The notes beneath the pieces were generated by a model. That model worked only from the letters and a program-made list of their open reading frames with translations, made no database searches and had not been told where the DNA came from. 37,403 nt of DNA from an uncultured Micromonospora sp. GTDB lineage: Bacteria > Actinomycetota > Actinomycetes > Mycobacteriales > Micromonosporaceae. Each line of letters starts with the position of its first letter. Position 1 is the first letter of the stretch. A program made the position numbers and the translations under genes. Location of the stretch: contig CALGAM010000242.1 in assembly GCA_937951935.1 (NCBI GenBank), positions 1 to 37,403 of the forward strand, given 5' to 3'. Of the stretch, positions 21,505-30,744 are shown in pieces.

Positions 21505-23646
21505 GTGGCTGACAACCGATCCACGTCATCCCCGCTGACCTGGTCCGAGCTCGACCAGCGTGCCGTCGACACCGCCCGTGTGCTGGCCATCGACGCCGTG
21601 GAGAAGGCCGGCAACGGCCACCCGGGCACGGCGATGAGCCTCGCGCCCGTCGCCTACCTGCTCTTCCAACGCGTCATGCGGCACGACCCGAGCGACCCGG
21701 ACTGGACCGGACGCGACCGCTTCGTGCTGTCCGCCGGCCACACCAGCCTCACGCTCTACATCCAGCTCTACCTCAGCGGCTACGGGCTGGGACTGAGCGA
21801 CCTGAAGGCACTGCGCCAGTGGGGCTCGCTGACCCCCGGCCACCCCGAGCACGGCCACACCAAGGGCGTCGAGACCACCACCGGCCCACTCGGTCAGGGC
21901 CTGGGCAACGCCGTCGGTATGGCCATGGCGGCCCGCCGGGAGCGCGGGCTGCTCGACCCGGACGCCGCCCCGGGCGAGTCCCCGTTCGACCACCACATCT
22001 GGTGCATCGTCTCCGACGGGGACATCGAGGAGGGCATCAGTCACGAGGCGAGCGCGCTCGCCGGCCACCAGAAGCTCGGCAACCTCATCGTGATCTACGA
22101 CGACAACGAGATCTCGATCGAGGACGACACCCGGATCGCCAAGAGCGAGGACGTCGTCGCCCGCTACGCGGCGTACGGCTGGCACACCCAGACCGTCGAC
22201 TGGCGCACCGGCGACCCGGACGCCGGTCACGAGTACCGGGAGGACGTCGAGGCGCTCTACGCCGCGCTGCTGGCGGCCAAGGCCGAGACCAGCCGCCCCT
22301 CGTTCATCGCGCTGCGCACCATCATCGGCTGGCCCGCCCCCACCAAGCAGAACACGGGCAAGATCCACGGCTCGGCGCTCGGCGCGGACGAGGTCGCCGC
22401 GACCAAGAAGCTGCTCGGCTTCGACCCGGCGCAGCACTTCGCGGTCGACGACGAGGTGCTGGCGCACGCCCGCCAGGTGCTCGAACGGGGCCGGGCCGCG
22501 CACGCCGAGTGGGAGAAGGCGTACCAGGCCTGGGCGCAGGCCAACCCGGAACGCAAGGCGCTGCACGACCGGCTCGCCAGCCGCACGCTTCCGGCCGGCT
22601 GGACCGACGCGCTGCCGCAGTGGCCGGCGGACGACAAGGGCATCGCCACCCGCGCCGCCTCCGGCAAGGTCCTGCAGGCCATCGCCCCGCACCTGCCCGA
22701 GCTCTGGGGCGGCTCCGCCGACCTGGCCGAGAGCAACAACACCTTCGTGGAGGGTGAACCGTCGTTCATCCCCGCCGAGTTCGCCACGAAGGCGTTCCCC
22801 GGCAACGAGTACGGCCGCAACCTGCACTTCGGGATCCGCGAGCACGCCATGGGCGCGATCCTCAACGGCATCGCGCTGCACGGCGGCACCCGCCCCTACG
22901 GCGGCACCTTCCTCGTCTTCAGCGACTACATGCGCCCCTCGGTGCGGCTCGCCGCGCTGATGAAACTGCCGGTGATCTACGTCTGGACCCACGACTCGAT
23001 CGGACTCGGCGAGGACGGGCCGACCCACCAGCCGGTCGAGCACCTCAGTGCGCTGCGCGCCATCCCCGGCCTGGACGTGATCCGGCCGGCGGACGCCAAC
23101 GAGACCGCCTGGGCGTGGCGGGGGGCGTTGGAGCACACCGACCGCCCCGCCGCACTGGCGCTGAGCCGGCAGGCACTGCCGATCCTGGACCGCACCAAAC
23201 TCGCCGGCGCGGAGGGGGTGCTCAAGGGCGGCTACGTGCTCGCCGAGGCCTCCACCGGGCAGCCGAAGGTGATCCTCATCGGCACCGGCTCCGAGGTACA
23301 CCTCTGCCTCGCCGCCCGGGAGCGGCTGGAGGCCGAGGGCACCCCGACCCGGGTCGTCTCGATGCCGTGCCAGGAGTGGTTCCGGGCCCAGGACGCGGCG
23401 TACCGGGAGTCGGTGCTGCCCCGCGACGTACGGGCCCGGGTCAGCGTCGAGGCCGGCGTCGCGATGTCCTGGCGTGACCTCATCGGCGACCACGGTGAGG
23501 CGGTCAGCCTGGAACACTACGGCGCGAGCGCGCCGTACAGCGTGCTGTTCGAGCAGTTCGGGTTCACGCCCGACCGGATCGTGGCGGCAGCCCACGCCTC
23601 GCTCAGCCGGGTCGGGCAGATCACCGGATCCACCACGGGCAACTGA
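21505..23646 (+). CDS. tkt: Transketolase
   Basis: A 713-residue transketolase from GTG 21505 with AAGGAG eleven bases upstream. It moves two-carbon units between sugar phosphates using thiamine diphosphate, joining the pentose-phosphate pathway to glycolysis. Visible motifs are 'EKAGNGHPGTAMSLAP' (His39), 'TTTGPLGQGLGNAVGMA', the cofactor-binding 'CIVSDGDIEEGISHEA' with 'YDDNEISIEDDT', 'GIREHAMGAILNGIALHGG', and 'THDSIGLGEDGPTHQPVEHL'. Length matches bacterial TktA. It is the first gene of a six-gene operon with tal, pgi, zwf, opcA and pgl. Confidence 0.97.
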   Translation: MADNRSTSSPLTWSELDQRAVDTARVLAIDAVEKAGNGHPGTAMSLAPVAYLLFQRVMRHDPSDPDWTGRDRFVLSAGHTSLTLYIQLYLSGYGLGLSDLKALRQWGSLTPGHPEHGHTKGVETTTGPLGQGLGNAVGMAMAARRERGLLDPDAAPGESPFDHHIWCIVSDGDIEEGISHEASALAGHQKLGNLIVIYDDNEISIEDDTRIAKSEDVVARYAAYGWHTQTVDWRTGDPDAGHEYREDVEALYAALLAAKAETSRPSFIALRTIIGWPAPTKQNTGKIHGSALGADEVAATKKLLGFDPAQHFAVDDEVLAHARQVLERGRAAHAEWEKAYQAWAQANPERKALHDRLASRTLPAGWTDALPQWPADDKGIATRAASGKVLQAIAPHLPELWGGSADLAESNNTFVEGEPSFIPAEFATKAFPGNEYGRNLHFGIREHAMGAILNGIALHGGTRPYGGTFLVFSDYMRPSVRLAALMKLPVIYVWTHDSIGLGEDGPTHQPVEHLSALRAIPGLDVIRPADANETAWAWRGALEHTDRPAALALSRQALPILDRTKLAGAEGVLKGGYVLAEASTGQPKVILIGTGSEVHLCLAARERLEAEGTPTRVVSMPCQEWFRAQDAAYRESVLPRDVRARVSVEAGVAMSWRDLIGDHGEAVSLEHYGASAPYSVLFEQFGFTPDRIVAAAHASLSRVGQITGSTTGN

Positions 23647-23658
23647 GGGAGAGGCGAG

Positions 23659-24840
23659 ATGACGGACCGGTTGGGCGAGCTCACCGCCGCGGGTGTGGCG
23701 GTGTGGCTCGACGATCTGTCGCGGGTGCGACTGTCCTCGGGCGACCTGGACCGGCTACGCCGCGAGAGGCACGTGGTCGGGGTGACCACCAACCCGACCA
23801 TCTTCGCCAAGGCGCTCAGCGACGCCGGCGAGTACAACGGACAGCTGCGGGACCTCGCCGTCCGAGGGGTCAGCGTCGAGGAGGCGGTCCGCATGCTCAC
23901 CACCCACGACGTCCGGTGGGCCTGCGACGTGATGCGCCCCGCGTACGACGCCAGCGGTGGCGTCGACGGCCGGGTCTCGATCGAGGTGGACCCACGGCTG
24001 GCCTACCACACCGAGCAGACCGTCGCCGAGGCGAGGGCGCTGTGGTGGCTGGTCGACCGGCCGAACCTGTTCATCAAGATCCCGGCGACCGAGCCGGGCC
24101 TGCCGGCGATCACCGCGGCCCTGGCCGAGGGGATCAGCGTCAACGTCACGCTGATCTTCGGCATCGAGCGGTACACGCAGGTGATGGAGGCCTTCCTGAC
24201 GGGCCTGGAGCAGGCGAGGGCGAACGGGCACGACCTGTCGACGATCGCCTCGGTGGCGTCGTTCTTCGTCTCCCGGGTGGACACCGAGGTGGACAGGCGG
24301 TTGGACAAGCTCGGCGGGTCGCCGGAGGTCGCCGCGCTCAAGGGCCGGGCGGCCGTCGCCAACGCCCGGCTGGCCTACCAGCGCTACTCGGAGGTCTTCT
24401 CCTCGGCCCGCTGGCAGGCGCTGGCCGACGCCGGCGCCCGCCCGCAGCGGCCGCTGTGGGCCTCCACATCCACCAAGAATCCGGACTACCGTGACGTGGT
24501 GTACGTCGAGGAGCTGATCGCCCCCGGCACCGTCAACACCATGCCGGAGTCGGTGGTCACGGCCTTCGCCGACCACGGCGAGGTTCGGGGCGACACCATC
24601 ACCGGCGCGTACGACGACGCCCGGGCGGTCCTCGACGGGCTCGCCTCGGTCGGGATCGATTTCGACGACGTGGTCGCCACCCTCGAACGCGAGGGTGTGG
24701 AGAAGTTCGAGGCGAGCTGGCTGGAGCTGCTCGACGGCGTCCGCAGGTCGCTGGAGGCGGCGGCCCGGGGGTCGGGGCAGCCGAACGAGGCCGCCCGGGA
24801 CAGCGCCGCGGCGGCGGCCCGGGCGGGAGGCGACGCGTGA
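23659..24840 (+). CDS. tal: Transaldolase
   Basis: A 393-residue transaldolase of the long actinobacterial type from ATG 23659, 12 bases after tkt, with GGGAGAGGCGAG before the start. It transfers dihydroxyacetone units between sedoheptulose 7-phosphate and glyceraldehyde 3-phosphate. The Schiff-base lysine is Lys140 in 'RPNLFIKIPATEPGLPAI'; other marks are 'GVTTNPTIFAKAL', 'VSIEVDPRLAYHT' and 'SVNVTLIFGIERY'. The last 25 residues are an alanine-rich tail. Second gene of the operon. Confidence 0.96.
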   Translation: MTDRLGELTAAGVAVWLDDLSRVRLSSGDLDRLRRERHVVGVTTNPTIFAKALSDAGEYNGQLRDLAVRGVSVEEAVRMLTTHDVRWACDVMRPAYDASGGVDGRVSIEVDPRLAYHTEQTVAEARALWWLVDRPNLFIKIPATEPGLPAITAALAEGISVNVTLIFGIERYTQVMEAFLTGLEQARANGHDLSTIASVASFFVSRVDTEVDRRLDKLGGSPEVAALKGRAAVANARLAYQRYSEVFSSARWQALADAGARPQRPLWASTSTKNPDYRDVVYVEELIAPGTVNTMPESVVTAFADHGEVRGDTITGAYDDARAVLDGLASVGIDFDDVVATLEREGVEKFEASWLELLDGVRRSLEAAARGSGQPNEAARDSAAAAARAGGDA

Positions 24841-24913
24841 GCCGGCGCGGCACGCGGACCAGACAACCGAACAGCCCGGCGGACGCCGGAACGAAGCGAA
24901 CCGGGGAGGCAGC

Positions 24914-26605
24914 GTGAGTACCGGGCAGGACCTGCTGGACGGCGGCTGCGAGGGCGCGGCCGGCCTTGCCGTCTACGGCGCGGACGGTGTCGACGCGGCG
25001 GCACCGACCTCGACCCGGGCCGCGTTGGTGGCCAAGGACGTACCGGCCCGGCTGGCCCGCAAGGACGCGACGCTGTGGGGGCCGGAGGCGCAGGCCGAGG
25101 CGGCGATCCGCCTCGGATGGGTGGACACCTTTAGGCGCAGCCGGGAGCTCCTCCCCCAGCTCGCCCAGCTCAGGGCCGAGCTGGGCGACCTCGACCACGT
25201 GGTCCTGGCCGGGATGGGCGGCTCGTCGTTGGCCCCGGAGGTGATCACCCGTACCCTCGGCAGGCCGCTGACGGTGCTGGACACCACCGACCCGGGACAG
25301 GTCCGGGCGGCGCTGCGCGACCGGCTGGAGCGCACCGTCGTCGTGGTGGCCAGCAAGTCCGGCTCCACCGTGGAGACCGACAGCCACCGCCGGGCGTACT
25401 GGCAGGCGTTCCTGGACGCCGGGCTGAGCGAGGCGGAGGCCGGGCGGCGCTTCGTGATCGTGACCGACCCCGGCTCGCCGCTGGCGAAGACGGCCGAGGA
25501 GATGGGGGCCTTCGTGGTCCTCGCCGACCCCGACGTCGGCGGGCGCTACTCGGCGCTGACCGCGTTCGGGCTGGTCCCGTCGGCACTGGCCGGGGTCGAG
25601 GTGGCCGAACTGCTCGACCAGGCCGAGGCGCTGGCCGCCTCGCTCGGCGGTACCCGGGACAACCCCGGGCTCGCCCTCGGCGCGGCGCTCGGCGCGGCGG
25701 CCACCACCGGCCGCGACAAGCTCGCCCTCGTGTCGGACGGCACCGGCATCGACGGCCTCGGCGACTGGATCGAGCAGCTGATCGCCGAGTCGACCGGCAA
25801 GAGCGGCGTCGGGATCCTGCCGGTGGTGGTCGAGGCCCCGGACAGCCCCGGGGCCACCGGTCCGGACGTGCTGACCGTCACCTACGGTGGTGGGCTGCCC
25901 GCCGGCGCGATCCCCGGCGGCGGGATCCGGCCACAGCTCGCGGTCAACGGCCCGCTGGGCGCGCAGTTCCTCGTCTGGGAGTACGCCACCGCGGTCGCCG
26001 GGGTGGTGCTCGGCATCGACCCGTTCAACCAGCCGAACGTGACCGAGTCGAAGGAGAACACCAACCGGTTGCTCTCCGGCGGCCTGCCGGTCGAGTCGCC
26101 GACGTTCGTCGACGGCGCGGTGGAGGGCTACTGGTCCCCCGGCGCCGGGCAGCGGGGCGCCCCGACCCCCGCAAACCTGGCGGAGGCGCTGCGCCTGCTG
26201 GTCGACGGGCTCGACGGCACCGGCTACCTCGCCGTGATGGCGTACCTGGACCGGTTCGCCGACGCCAGGGCCGCGCAGGTCCGGCCCGAGCTGGCCGCCG
26301 CCACCGGGCGGCCGGTCACCTTCGGCTGGGGGCCCCGGTTCCTGCACTCGACCGGCCAGTACCACAAGGGTGGCCCGCAGCTCGGCTCGTTCCTCCAGAT
26401 CACCGGTGCGGTCAGCGAGGACCTGCCGGTGCCGGGCAAGCCGTACACCTTCGGCGAGCTCCAGGCGGCACAGGCCGCCGGTGACCGGCAGGCGCTGGCC
26501 GAGCGGGGCCGGCCGGTGCTGCGGCTGCACCTGACCGACCGGGCCGCCGGGGTGACCCGGCTCCTGGACGCCGTGCGGGGCCTGCGTGACCTGAAGGAGG
26601 GGTGA
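24914..26605 (+). CDS. pgi: Glucose-6-phosphate isomerase
   Basis: A 563-residue isomerase from GTG 24914, chosen for GGGGAGG just upstream; an earlier in-frame start runs through the end of tal and is not likely. It interconverts glucose 6-phosphate and fructose 6-phosphate. Sugar-phosphate binding segments are 'VVLAGMGGSSLAPEV', 'VVVASKSGSTVETDS', 'FVIVTDPGSPL' and the C-terminal 'FLHSTGQYHKGGP', which contains the histidine/lysine pair of the family. It resembles the form found in zwf-opcA operons of actinobacteria rather than the E. coli type. Its TGA overlaps the zwf ATG. Confidence 0.94.
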   Translation: MSTGQDLLDGGCEGAAGLAVYGADGVDAAAPTSTRAALVAKDVPARLARKDATLWGPEAQAEAAIRLGWVDTFRRSRELLPQLAQLRAELGDLDHVVLAGMGGSSLAPEVITRTLGRPLTVLDTTDPGQVRAALRDRLERTVVVVASKSGSTVETDSHRRAYWQAFLDAGLSEAEAGRRFVIVTDPGSPLAKTAEEMGAFVVLADPDVGGRYSALTAFGLVPSALAGVEVAELLDQAEALAASLGGTRDNPGLALGAALGAAATTGRDKLALVSDGTGIDGLGDWIEQLIAESTGKSGVGILPVVVEAPDSPGATGPDVLTVTYGGGLPAGAIPGGGIRPQLAVNGPLGAQFLVWEYATAVAGVVLGIDPFNQPNVTESKENTNRLLSGGLPVESPTFVDGAVEGYWSPGAGQRGAPTPANLAEALRLLVDGLDGTGYLAVMAYLDRFADARAAQVRPELAAATGRPVTFGWGPRFLHSTGQYHKGGPQLGSFLQITGAVSEDLPVPGKPYTFGELQAAQAAGDRQALAERGRPVLRLHLTDRAAGVTRLLDAVRGLRDLKEG

Positions 26606-28119
26606 TGAACCCACTGCGCGACCCGCAGGACCGGCGGCTGCCGCGCATCCCGGAGCCGTGCGCCCTGGTGATCTTCGGGGCGACCGGGGACCTGGCCCGC
26701 AAGAAGCTGCTGCCCGCGGTCTACGACCTGGCCAACCGCGGGCTGCTGCCACCCAACTTCGTGGTGGTCGGCTTCGCCCGCCGGGACTGGCGCGACGGCG
26801 ACTTCGAGGCGATGGCCCGGGAGGCGACCCAGGCGCACGCCCGGACCCCGTGGCGGGACGAGGTGTGGGCGCGGCTGGCCGGCAACCTCAAGTTCGTCGG
26901 TGGCTCGTTCGACGACGACGCCGCGTTCGACCAGCTCGCCGCCACGCTCAACGGGCTGCGGGACAGTCACGGGATCGGCGGGAACGTCGCCTTCTACCTG
27001 TCGATCCCCCCGTCCGCGTTCCCGACGGTGCTCAAGCAGCTCGCCCGCACCGGCATGGCCGACAACGAGAGGTGCGGCGGCTGGCGCCGGGTCGTGGTGG
27101 AGAAGCCGTTCGGGCACGACCTGGCGTCGGCACGGGCCCTCAACGAGCTGGTCGACGACGTCTTCACCCGGGAGGACGTGTTCCGGATCGACCACTACCT
27201 GGGCAAGGAGACCGTCCAGAACATCCTCGCCCTGCGGTTCGCCAACACCCTCTTCGAGCCGCTGTGGAACGCCCGGTACGTCGACTCGGTGCAGATCACC
27301 ATGGCCGAGGACGTCGGCATCGGCTCGCGGGCCGCCTTCTACGACGCCACCGGCACCGCCCGGGACGTGCTGCAGAACCACCTGCTGCAACTACTGGCCC
27401 TGGTGGCCATGGAGGAGCCGACCAGCTTCGACGCCGCCGAGATCCGGACCGAGAAGCTCAAGGTGCTGCGGGCGATCACCCTGCCGAAGGACATCTCCAC
27501 CGGCACGGTCCGGGGCCAGTACCTGCCGGGCTGGGTGGCCGGGAAACGGGCGGTCGGCTACCTGGAGGAGGAGGGGGTGCCGCCGGACTCCACCACCGAG
27601 ACGTACGTCGCGGTCCGGCTCGGCATCCAGAACCGGCGCTGGGCCGGGGTGCCCTTCTACATCCGGGCCGGCAAGCGGCTGCCGCGCCGGGTGACCGAGG
27701 TCGCCATCATCTTCAAGAAGGCGCCGCACCTGCCGTTCAACCCCGCCGACATGGAGATGCTCGGCAACAACCAGCTCGTCATCCGGGTCCAGCCGGACGA
27801 GGGCGTGGTGCTCAAGTTCGGCTCCAAGGTTCCGGGCAGCACCATGGAGGTCCGGGACATCGCCATGGACTTCCAGTACGGCGAGGCGTTCACCGAGTCC
27901 AGCCCGGAGGCGTACGAACGGCTCGTACTCGACGTGCTGCTCGGCGACCGTACCCTCTTCCCCGACGCGGCCGAGGTGGAGCAGAGCTGGCAGGTGATCG
28001 ACCCGCTCGAGGAGGCGTGGGCGGGGACCCGCCCGGAGCCGTACCGGGCCGGCGAGTGGGGCCCACGGGCGGCCGACGAGATGCTCGCCCGGGAGGGCCG
28101 GTCGTGGCGGCGGGCGTGA
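26605..28119 (+). CDS. zwf: Glucose-6-phosphate 1-dehydrogenase
   Basis: A 504-residue enzyme from ATG 26605 (TGATG junction with pgi; a GTG one codon earlier is possible). It oxidises glucose 6-phosphate to 6-phosphogluconolactone, normally with NADP. The nucleotide-binding 'VIFGATGDLARKKLLPAVYDLA' is near residue 20, 'VVVEKPFGHDL' follows, and the active-site 'RIDHYLGKETVQNILALRFAN' carries the catalytic histidine and substrate lysine. The C-terminal beta domain includes 'PFYIRAGKRLPRRVTEVAIIF'. It is directly followed by its assembly factor opcA and by pgl, the next enzyme. Confidence 0.97.
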   Translation: MNPLRDPQDRRLPRIPEPCALVIFGATGDLARKKLLPAVYDLANRGLLPPNFVVVGFARRDWRDGDFEAMAREATQAHARTPWRDEVWARLAGNLKFVGGSFDDDAAFDQLAATLNGLRDSHGIGGNVAFYLSIPPSAFPTVLKQLARTGMADNERCGGWRRVVVEKPFGHDLASARALNELVDDVFTREDVFRIDHYLGKETVQNILALRFANTLFEPLWNARYVDSVQITMAEDVGIGSRAAFYDATGTARDVLQNHLLQLLALVAMEEPTSFDAAEIRTEKLKVLRAITLPKDISTGTVRGQYLPGWVAGKRAVGYLEEEGVPPDSTTETYVAVRLGIQNRRWAGVPFYIRAGKRLPRRVTEVAIIFKKAPHLPFNPADMEMLGNNQLVIRVQPDEGVVLKFGSKVPGSTMEVRDIAMDFQYGEAFTESSPEAYERLVLDVLLGDRTLFPDAAEVEQSWQVIDPLEEAWAGTRPEPYRAGEWGPRAADEMLAREGRSWRRA

Positions 28120-28144
28120 CGGCCCGCGGGATCAGGAGGCAGCG

Positions 28145-29134
28145 TTGATCGGCTTGTGGGACACCACCGGCAGCGAGGTGGTCAAGGCACTGGCCGCGGA
28201 GCGGCGCAGCGCGGGCGGGGTGGCCAGCGGGATGGCGCTCACCCTCATCGTCGTCGTCGACGAGCCCAGGGTCCGGGAGGCGGAGGCGGCGGTGACGATC
28301 GCCTCCGCCGCACACCCGTGCCGCATGATCGTGGTGGTCCGCTCCGAGGTCGAACGGGAGCGCAGCCGGCTCGACGCCGAGATCGTGGTCGGTGGCCGGC
28401 TCGGACCGGGCGAGGCGGTGGTGACCCGGATGTTCGGGCGGCTCGCCCTGCACGCCGAGTCGGTGGTGATGCCGCTGCTCGTTCCCGACGTACCGGTGGT
28501 GACGTGGTGGCACGGCGAGCCACCGGAGGAGATCGCGACCGACTTCCTCGGTGTGGTCGCCGACCGGCGGATCACCGACTCGGCCCAGGCCGCCGACCCG
28601 ATCGCCGCCCTCCGGCAACGCGCCCACGACTACGCGCCCGGCGACACCGACCTGGCCTGGACCCGGATCACGCCGTGGCGCACCCTGGTCGCCGGTGCCT
28701 TCGACACCGCCGAGGGCAGCCACGTCACCGCGGCCCGGGTCGTCGCGCCGCCCAACGACCCGACGGCGGCGCTGATGGTCGGCTGGCTGAAGTCGCGGCT
28801 GGGGCTGGAGCCCGAGTGGCAGCACACCACCGAGTTCCCGCGGATGCGGGAGGTCTCGCTGCGCTGCGCCAACGGCGACGAGATGGTGCTGACCCGGGAG
28901 GACAGCACCGCGATCTTCCGCCGGACCGGGCAGCCGGACCGGCATCTGCCGCTGGTGCGGCGCCCGCTCGGCGACGAGCTGGCCGAGGAGCTACGCCGAC
29001 TCGACCCGGATCAGATCTACGCCGAGGCGCTCGGCGCCGTCGCCGGGATCACCGGGCTGGACTCGCGGCCGCACCAGCGGGTCCACGTCTGGAAGGACCC
29101 CGCGCAGCAACCGGCGAAGCAGGGAGCGGCATGA
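28145..29134 (+). CDS. opcA: OpcA, glucose-6-phosphate dehydrogenase assembly protein
   Basis: A 329-residue protein. The start is a TTG at 28145 with an AGGAGG site seven bases upstream, giving 'MIGLWDTTGSEVVKALAAER', the family's usual head. OpcA proteins allosterically activate or assemble Zwf in cyanobacteria and actinobacteria. Conserved-looking blocks are 'LTLIVVVDEPRVREAEAAV', 'EIVVGGRLGPGEAVVTRMFGRLALHAESVVMPLL' (quoted only in part by other members), 'VPVVTWWHGEPPEEI' and 'DTDLAWTRITPWRTLVAGAFD'. It has no catalytic motif. It lies 25 bases after zwf and overlaps pgl by four bases. Confidence 0.94.
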   Translation: MIGLWDTTGSEVVKALAAERRSAGGVASGMALTLIVVVDEPRVREAEAAVTIASAAHPCRMIVVVRSEVERERSRLDAEIVVGGRLGPGEAVVTRMFGRLALHAESVVMPLLVPDVPVVTWWHGEPPEEIATDFLGVVADRRITDSAQAADPIAALRQRAHDYAPGDTDLAWTRITPWRTLVAGAFDTAEGSHVTAARVVAPPNDPTAALMVGWLKSRLGLEPEWQHTTEFPRMREVSLRCANGDEMVLTREDSTAIFRRTGQPDRHLPLVRRPLGDELAEELRRLDPDQIYAEALGAVAGITGLDSRPHQRVHVWKDPAQQPAKQGAA

Positions 29135-29883
29135 CCGGAACGAGCGTGGTGGTGCACGACAACCCCGACCTGCTCGCCCAGGCGGTGGCCGCCCGGCTGG
29201 TGGTGGCGCTGCTCGACGCACAGGCGAGGCGGGGCGCGGCGAGCGTCGTGCTGACCGGGGGCCGGATCGCCGCCGGGGTCTACCGTGCCGTCCGCGAGCT
29301 GCCGGCTCGGGACGCGGTCGACTGGTCCCGGGTCGACGTCTGGTGGGGGGACGAGCGCTTCCTGCCCACCGGCCATCCGGACCGCAACGAGACCCAGGCC
29401 CGGGCCGCGCTGCTCGACGCCCTGCCGCTGCCGCCGGAGCGGATCCACCCGATGCCGTCCTCGGACGGCCCGGACGGCGCCGACCCGGAGGCCGCCGCCG
29501 CCCGGTACGCGGCCGAGCTGGCGGCGGCGGCCCCGCCGGCCCCGCTGCCGCGCTTCGACGTCCTGATGCTGGGCGTCGGCGAGGACGGCCACGTCGCCTC
29601 GGTCTTCCCGGGGCACCCGGAAGGCAGGGCGGCCGGCCCGGTGGTGGCGGTACGGGACAGCCCGAAACCGCCGCCGACCCGGCTCACCCTGACCCTGCCG
29701 ACGATCGGCACCGCCGACGAGGTGTGGTTGGTCGCCGCCGGGGCCGACAAGGCCCCGGCGGTGCGGGCGGCGCTCGACGCCGCCGGGCCGGCCCCGCTCC
29801 CGGCCGCCGAGGTGTGCGGGGTCCGCGCCACCCGGTGGCTGCTGGACCGGGCCGCGGCGGCCGAGGCCCGGACGGTCGCCTGA
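29131..29883 (+). CDS. pgl: 6-phosphogluconolactonase
   Basis: A 250-residue SugI/NagB-fold protein from ATG 29131, overlapping opcA (ATGA). It hydrolyses 6-phosphogluconolactone, the product of Zwf. Family marks are 'VVLTGGRIAAGVYRAV', 'VDVWWGDERFLPTGHPDRNETQARAALLD' in the middle (the WWGDERF block), and 'VLMLGVGEDGHVASVFPGHP' with the catalytic histidine. It ends the operon, 60 bases from the converging rbpA stop. Confidence 0.96.
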   Translation: MTGTSVVVHDNPDLLAQAVAARLVVALLDAQARRGAASVVLTGGRIAAGVYRAVRELPARDAVDWSRVDVWWGDERFLPTGHPDRNETQARAALLDALPLPPERIHPMPSSDGPDGADPEAAAARYAAELAAAAPPAPLPRFDVLMLGVGEDGHVASVFPGHPEGRAAGPVVAVRDSPKPPPTRLTLTLPTIGTADEVWLVAAGADKAPAVRAALDAAGPAPLPAAEVCGVRATRWLLDRAAAAEARTVA

Positions 29884-29916
29884 CCGCCCGGGCCGGGCAC
29901 GCCGGACCCGCCGAGG

Positions 29917-29944
29917 GGTCCCGGGGCCTGTTCTCCCCCGGACC
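29917..29944. terminator. Hairpin between converging pgl and rbpA
   Basis: 29917-29921 pairs with 29940-29944 and 29923-29926 with 29935-29938, with one C-C mismatch and an eight-base loop. It touches the rbpA stop codon. It could terminate both strands. Confidence 0.5.
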
Positions 29945-30312
29945 TACCCGCCGTCGGGCCGGTGGGACGCCGTCTCGCCGCGGCGCTGGCGCAACGCCGC
30001 CAGCGCCTCGGCGAGCAGCGCCTCGGCGTCCGCCTCGCTGCGTCGCTCCTTCACGTACGCCAGGTGCGACTTGTACGGCTCCCGTCGTGGCCGTCCCGGC
30101 GGGTTGTGCGCGTCCTGTCCGGCGGGCAGCCCGCAGTGCGGGCACTCCCAGGTGGCCGGGGTCTCCGCATCGAGTGCCAGCCAGATCCGGACGGTGTGCC
30201 GGTTGGCACACCAGTAGGTGACCGAGCGGCGGGGGGCGGGTTCACAACGTTCTGGCAACCGGGCCGGGCCGGCGCCGACTCGGCTGCCACGGATGGCGCT
30301 GCCACTGGGCAC
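29944..30312 (-). CDS. rbpA: RNA polymerase-binding protein RbpA
   Basis: A 122-residue protein from GTG 30312. It binds the sigma-2 region of the housekeeping sigma factor and core RNA polymerase and stabilises the open complex. The head 'SGSAIRGSRVGAGP' matches the N-terminal tail of RbpA, the zinc site is Cys35-His39-Cys57-Cys60 in 'YWCANRHT' and 'TWECPHCGLPAGQD', and the sigma-interaction end is 'EPYKSHLAYVKERRSEADAEALLAEAL'. Some positions differ from the classical form (RIWLAL where QPSFA is usual), so it may be one of two copies in the genome. It follows secG but is behind that gene's terminator, so it probably has its own promoter. Confidence 0.93.
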   Translation of the reverse strand: MPSGSAIRGSRVGAGPARLPERCEPAPRRSVTYWCANRHTVRIWLALDAETPATWECPHCGLPAGQDAHNPPGRPRREPYKSHLAYVKERRSEADAEALLAEALAALRQRRGETASHRPDGG

Positions 30313-30377
30313 GACTGCTCGCTCCGTTCGTCAGAGGGGTACGTCGGTGGCCGACGGTCATGACGCGGTGCAAGCGC

Positions 30378-30415
30378 AAAAAACTGCGCGCGGCCCACAG
30401 TAGCGGACCGCGCGC
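30378..30415 (-). terminator. Intrinsic terminator of the gap-pgk-tpiA-secG operon
   Basis: On the minus strand GCGCGCGG (30415-30408) pairs with CCGCGCGC (30393-30386), followed two bases later by a run of six U (30383-30378). This is the only textbook rho-independent terminator with a U-run in the window, 22 bases past the secG stop. Confidence 0.9.
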
Positions 30416-30436
30416 GGTTCGTGTGTCCTGGGTGGG

Positions 30437-30691
30437 TCAGGTGGTCTGGGCCAGCCGCAACCAGAGCCCCAGGCCGACGATGCAGGCGAACCAGACGAGG
30501 CCCACCAGAACCGTGTACCGGTCGAGGTTCTTCTCGGCGACCGAGGAGCCGGCCAGGCTGGAGCTGACCCCCCCACCGAACATGCTCGACATCCCGCCGC
30601 CCTTGCCCCTGTGCAGCAGGATCAGCAGGGTGAGCAGCACGCTCGTGATAACCAGCAACACGATCAACGTGTATGCGAACCAGGTTGGCAT
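30437..30691 (-). CDS. secG: SecG, preprotein translocase subunit
   Basis: An 84-residue protein from ATG 30691 (MPTWFAYTL); a longer in-frame reading to 30730 lacks support. Two membrane helices, 'FAYTLIVLLVITSVLLTLLILLH' and 'YTVLVGLVWFACIVGLGLWL', are joined by the conserved loop 'RGKGGGMSSMFGGG', typical of SecG. It assists SecYE in protein export. It lies 53 bases after tpiA, a common actinobacterial arrangement. Confidence 0.95.
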   Translation of the reverse strand: MPTWFAYTLIVLLVITSVLLTLLILLHRGKGGGMSSMFGGGVSSSLAGSSVAEKNLDRYTVLVGLVWFACIVGLGLWLRLAQTT

Positions 30692-30744
30692 GGCAGGGGT
30701 CAGTCCTCTCAGCTTCACGGGGCCCGTCAAGGATATAGCGACCG

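Noticed and set aside
21526..23595. 689-codon open frame antisense to tkt
   Set aside because: Long antisense frames are expected in DNA with GC-rich third positions. The translation has no domain-like order, and tkt on the plus strand is unambiguous.
24599..26752. 717-codon open frame antisense to tal/pgi
   Set aside because: Arg/Gly/Ala/Pro-rich shadow of pgi, with no start site support or recognisable motif.
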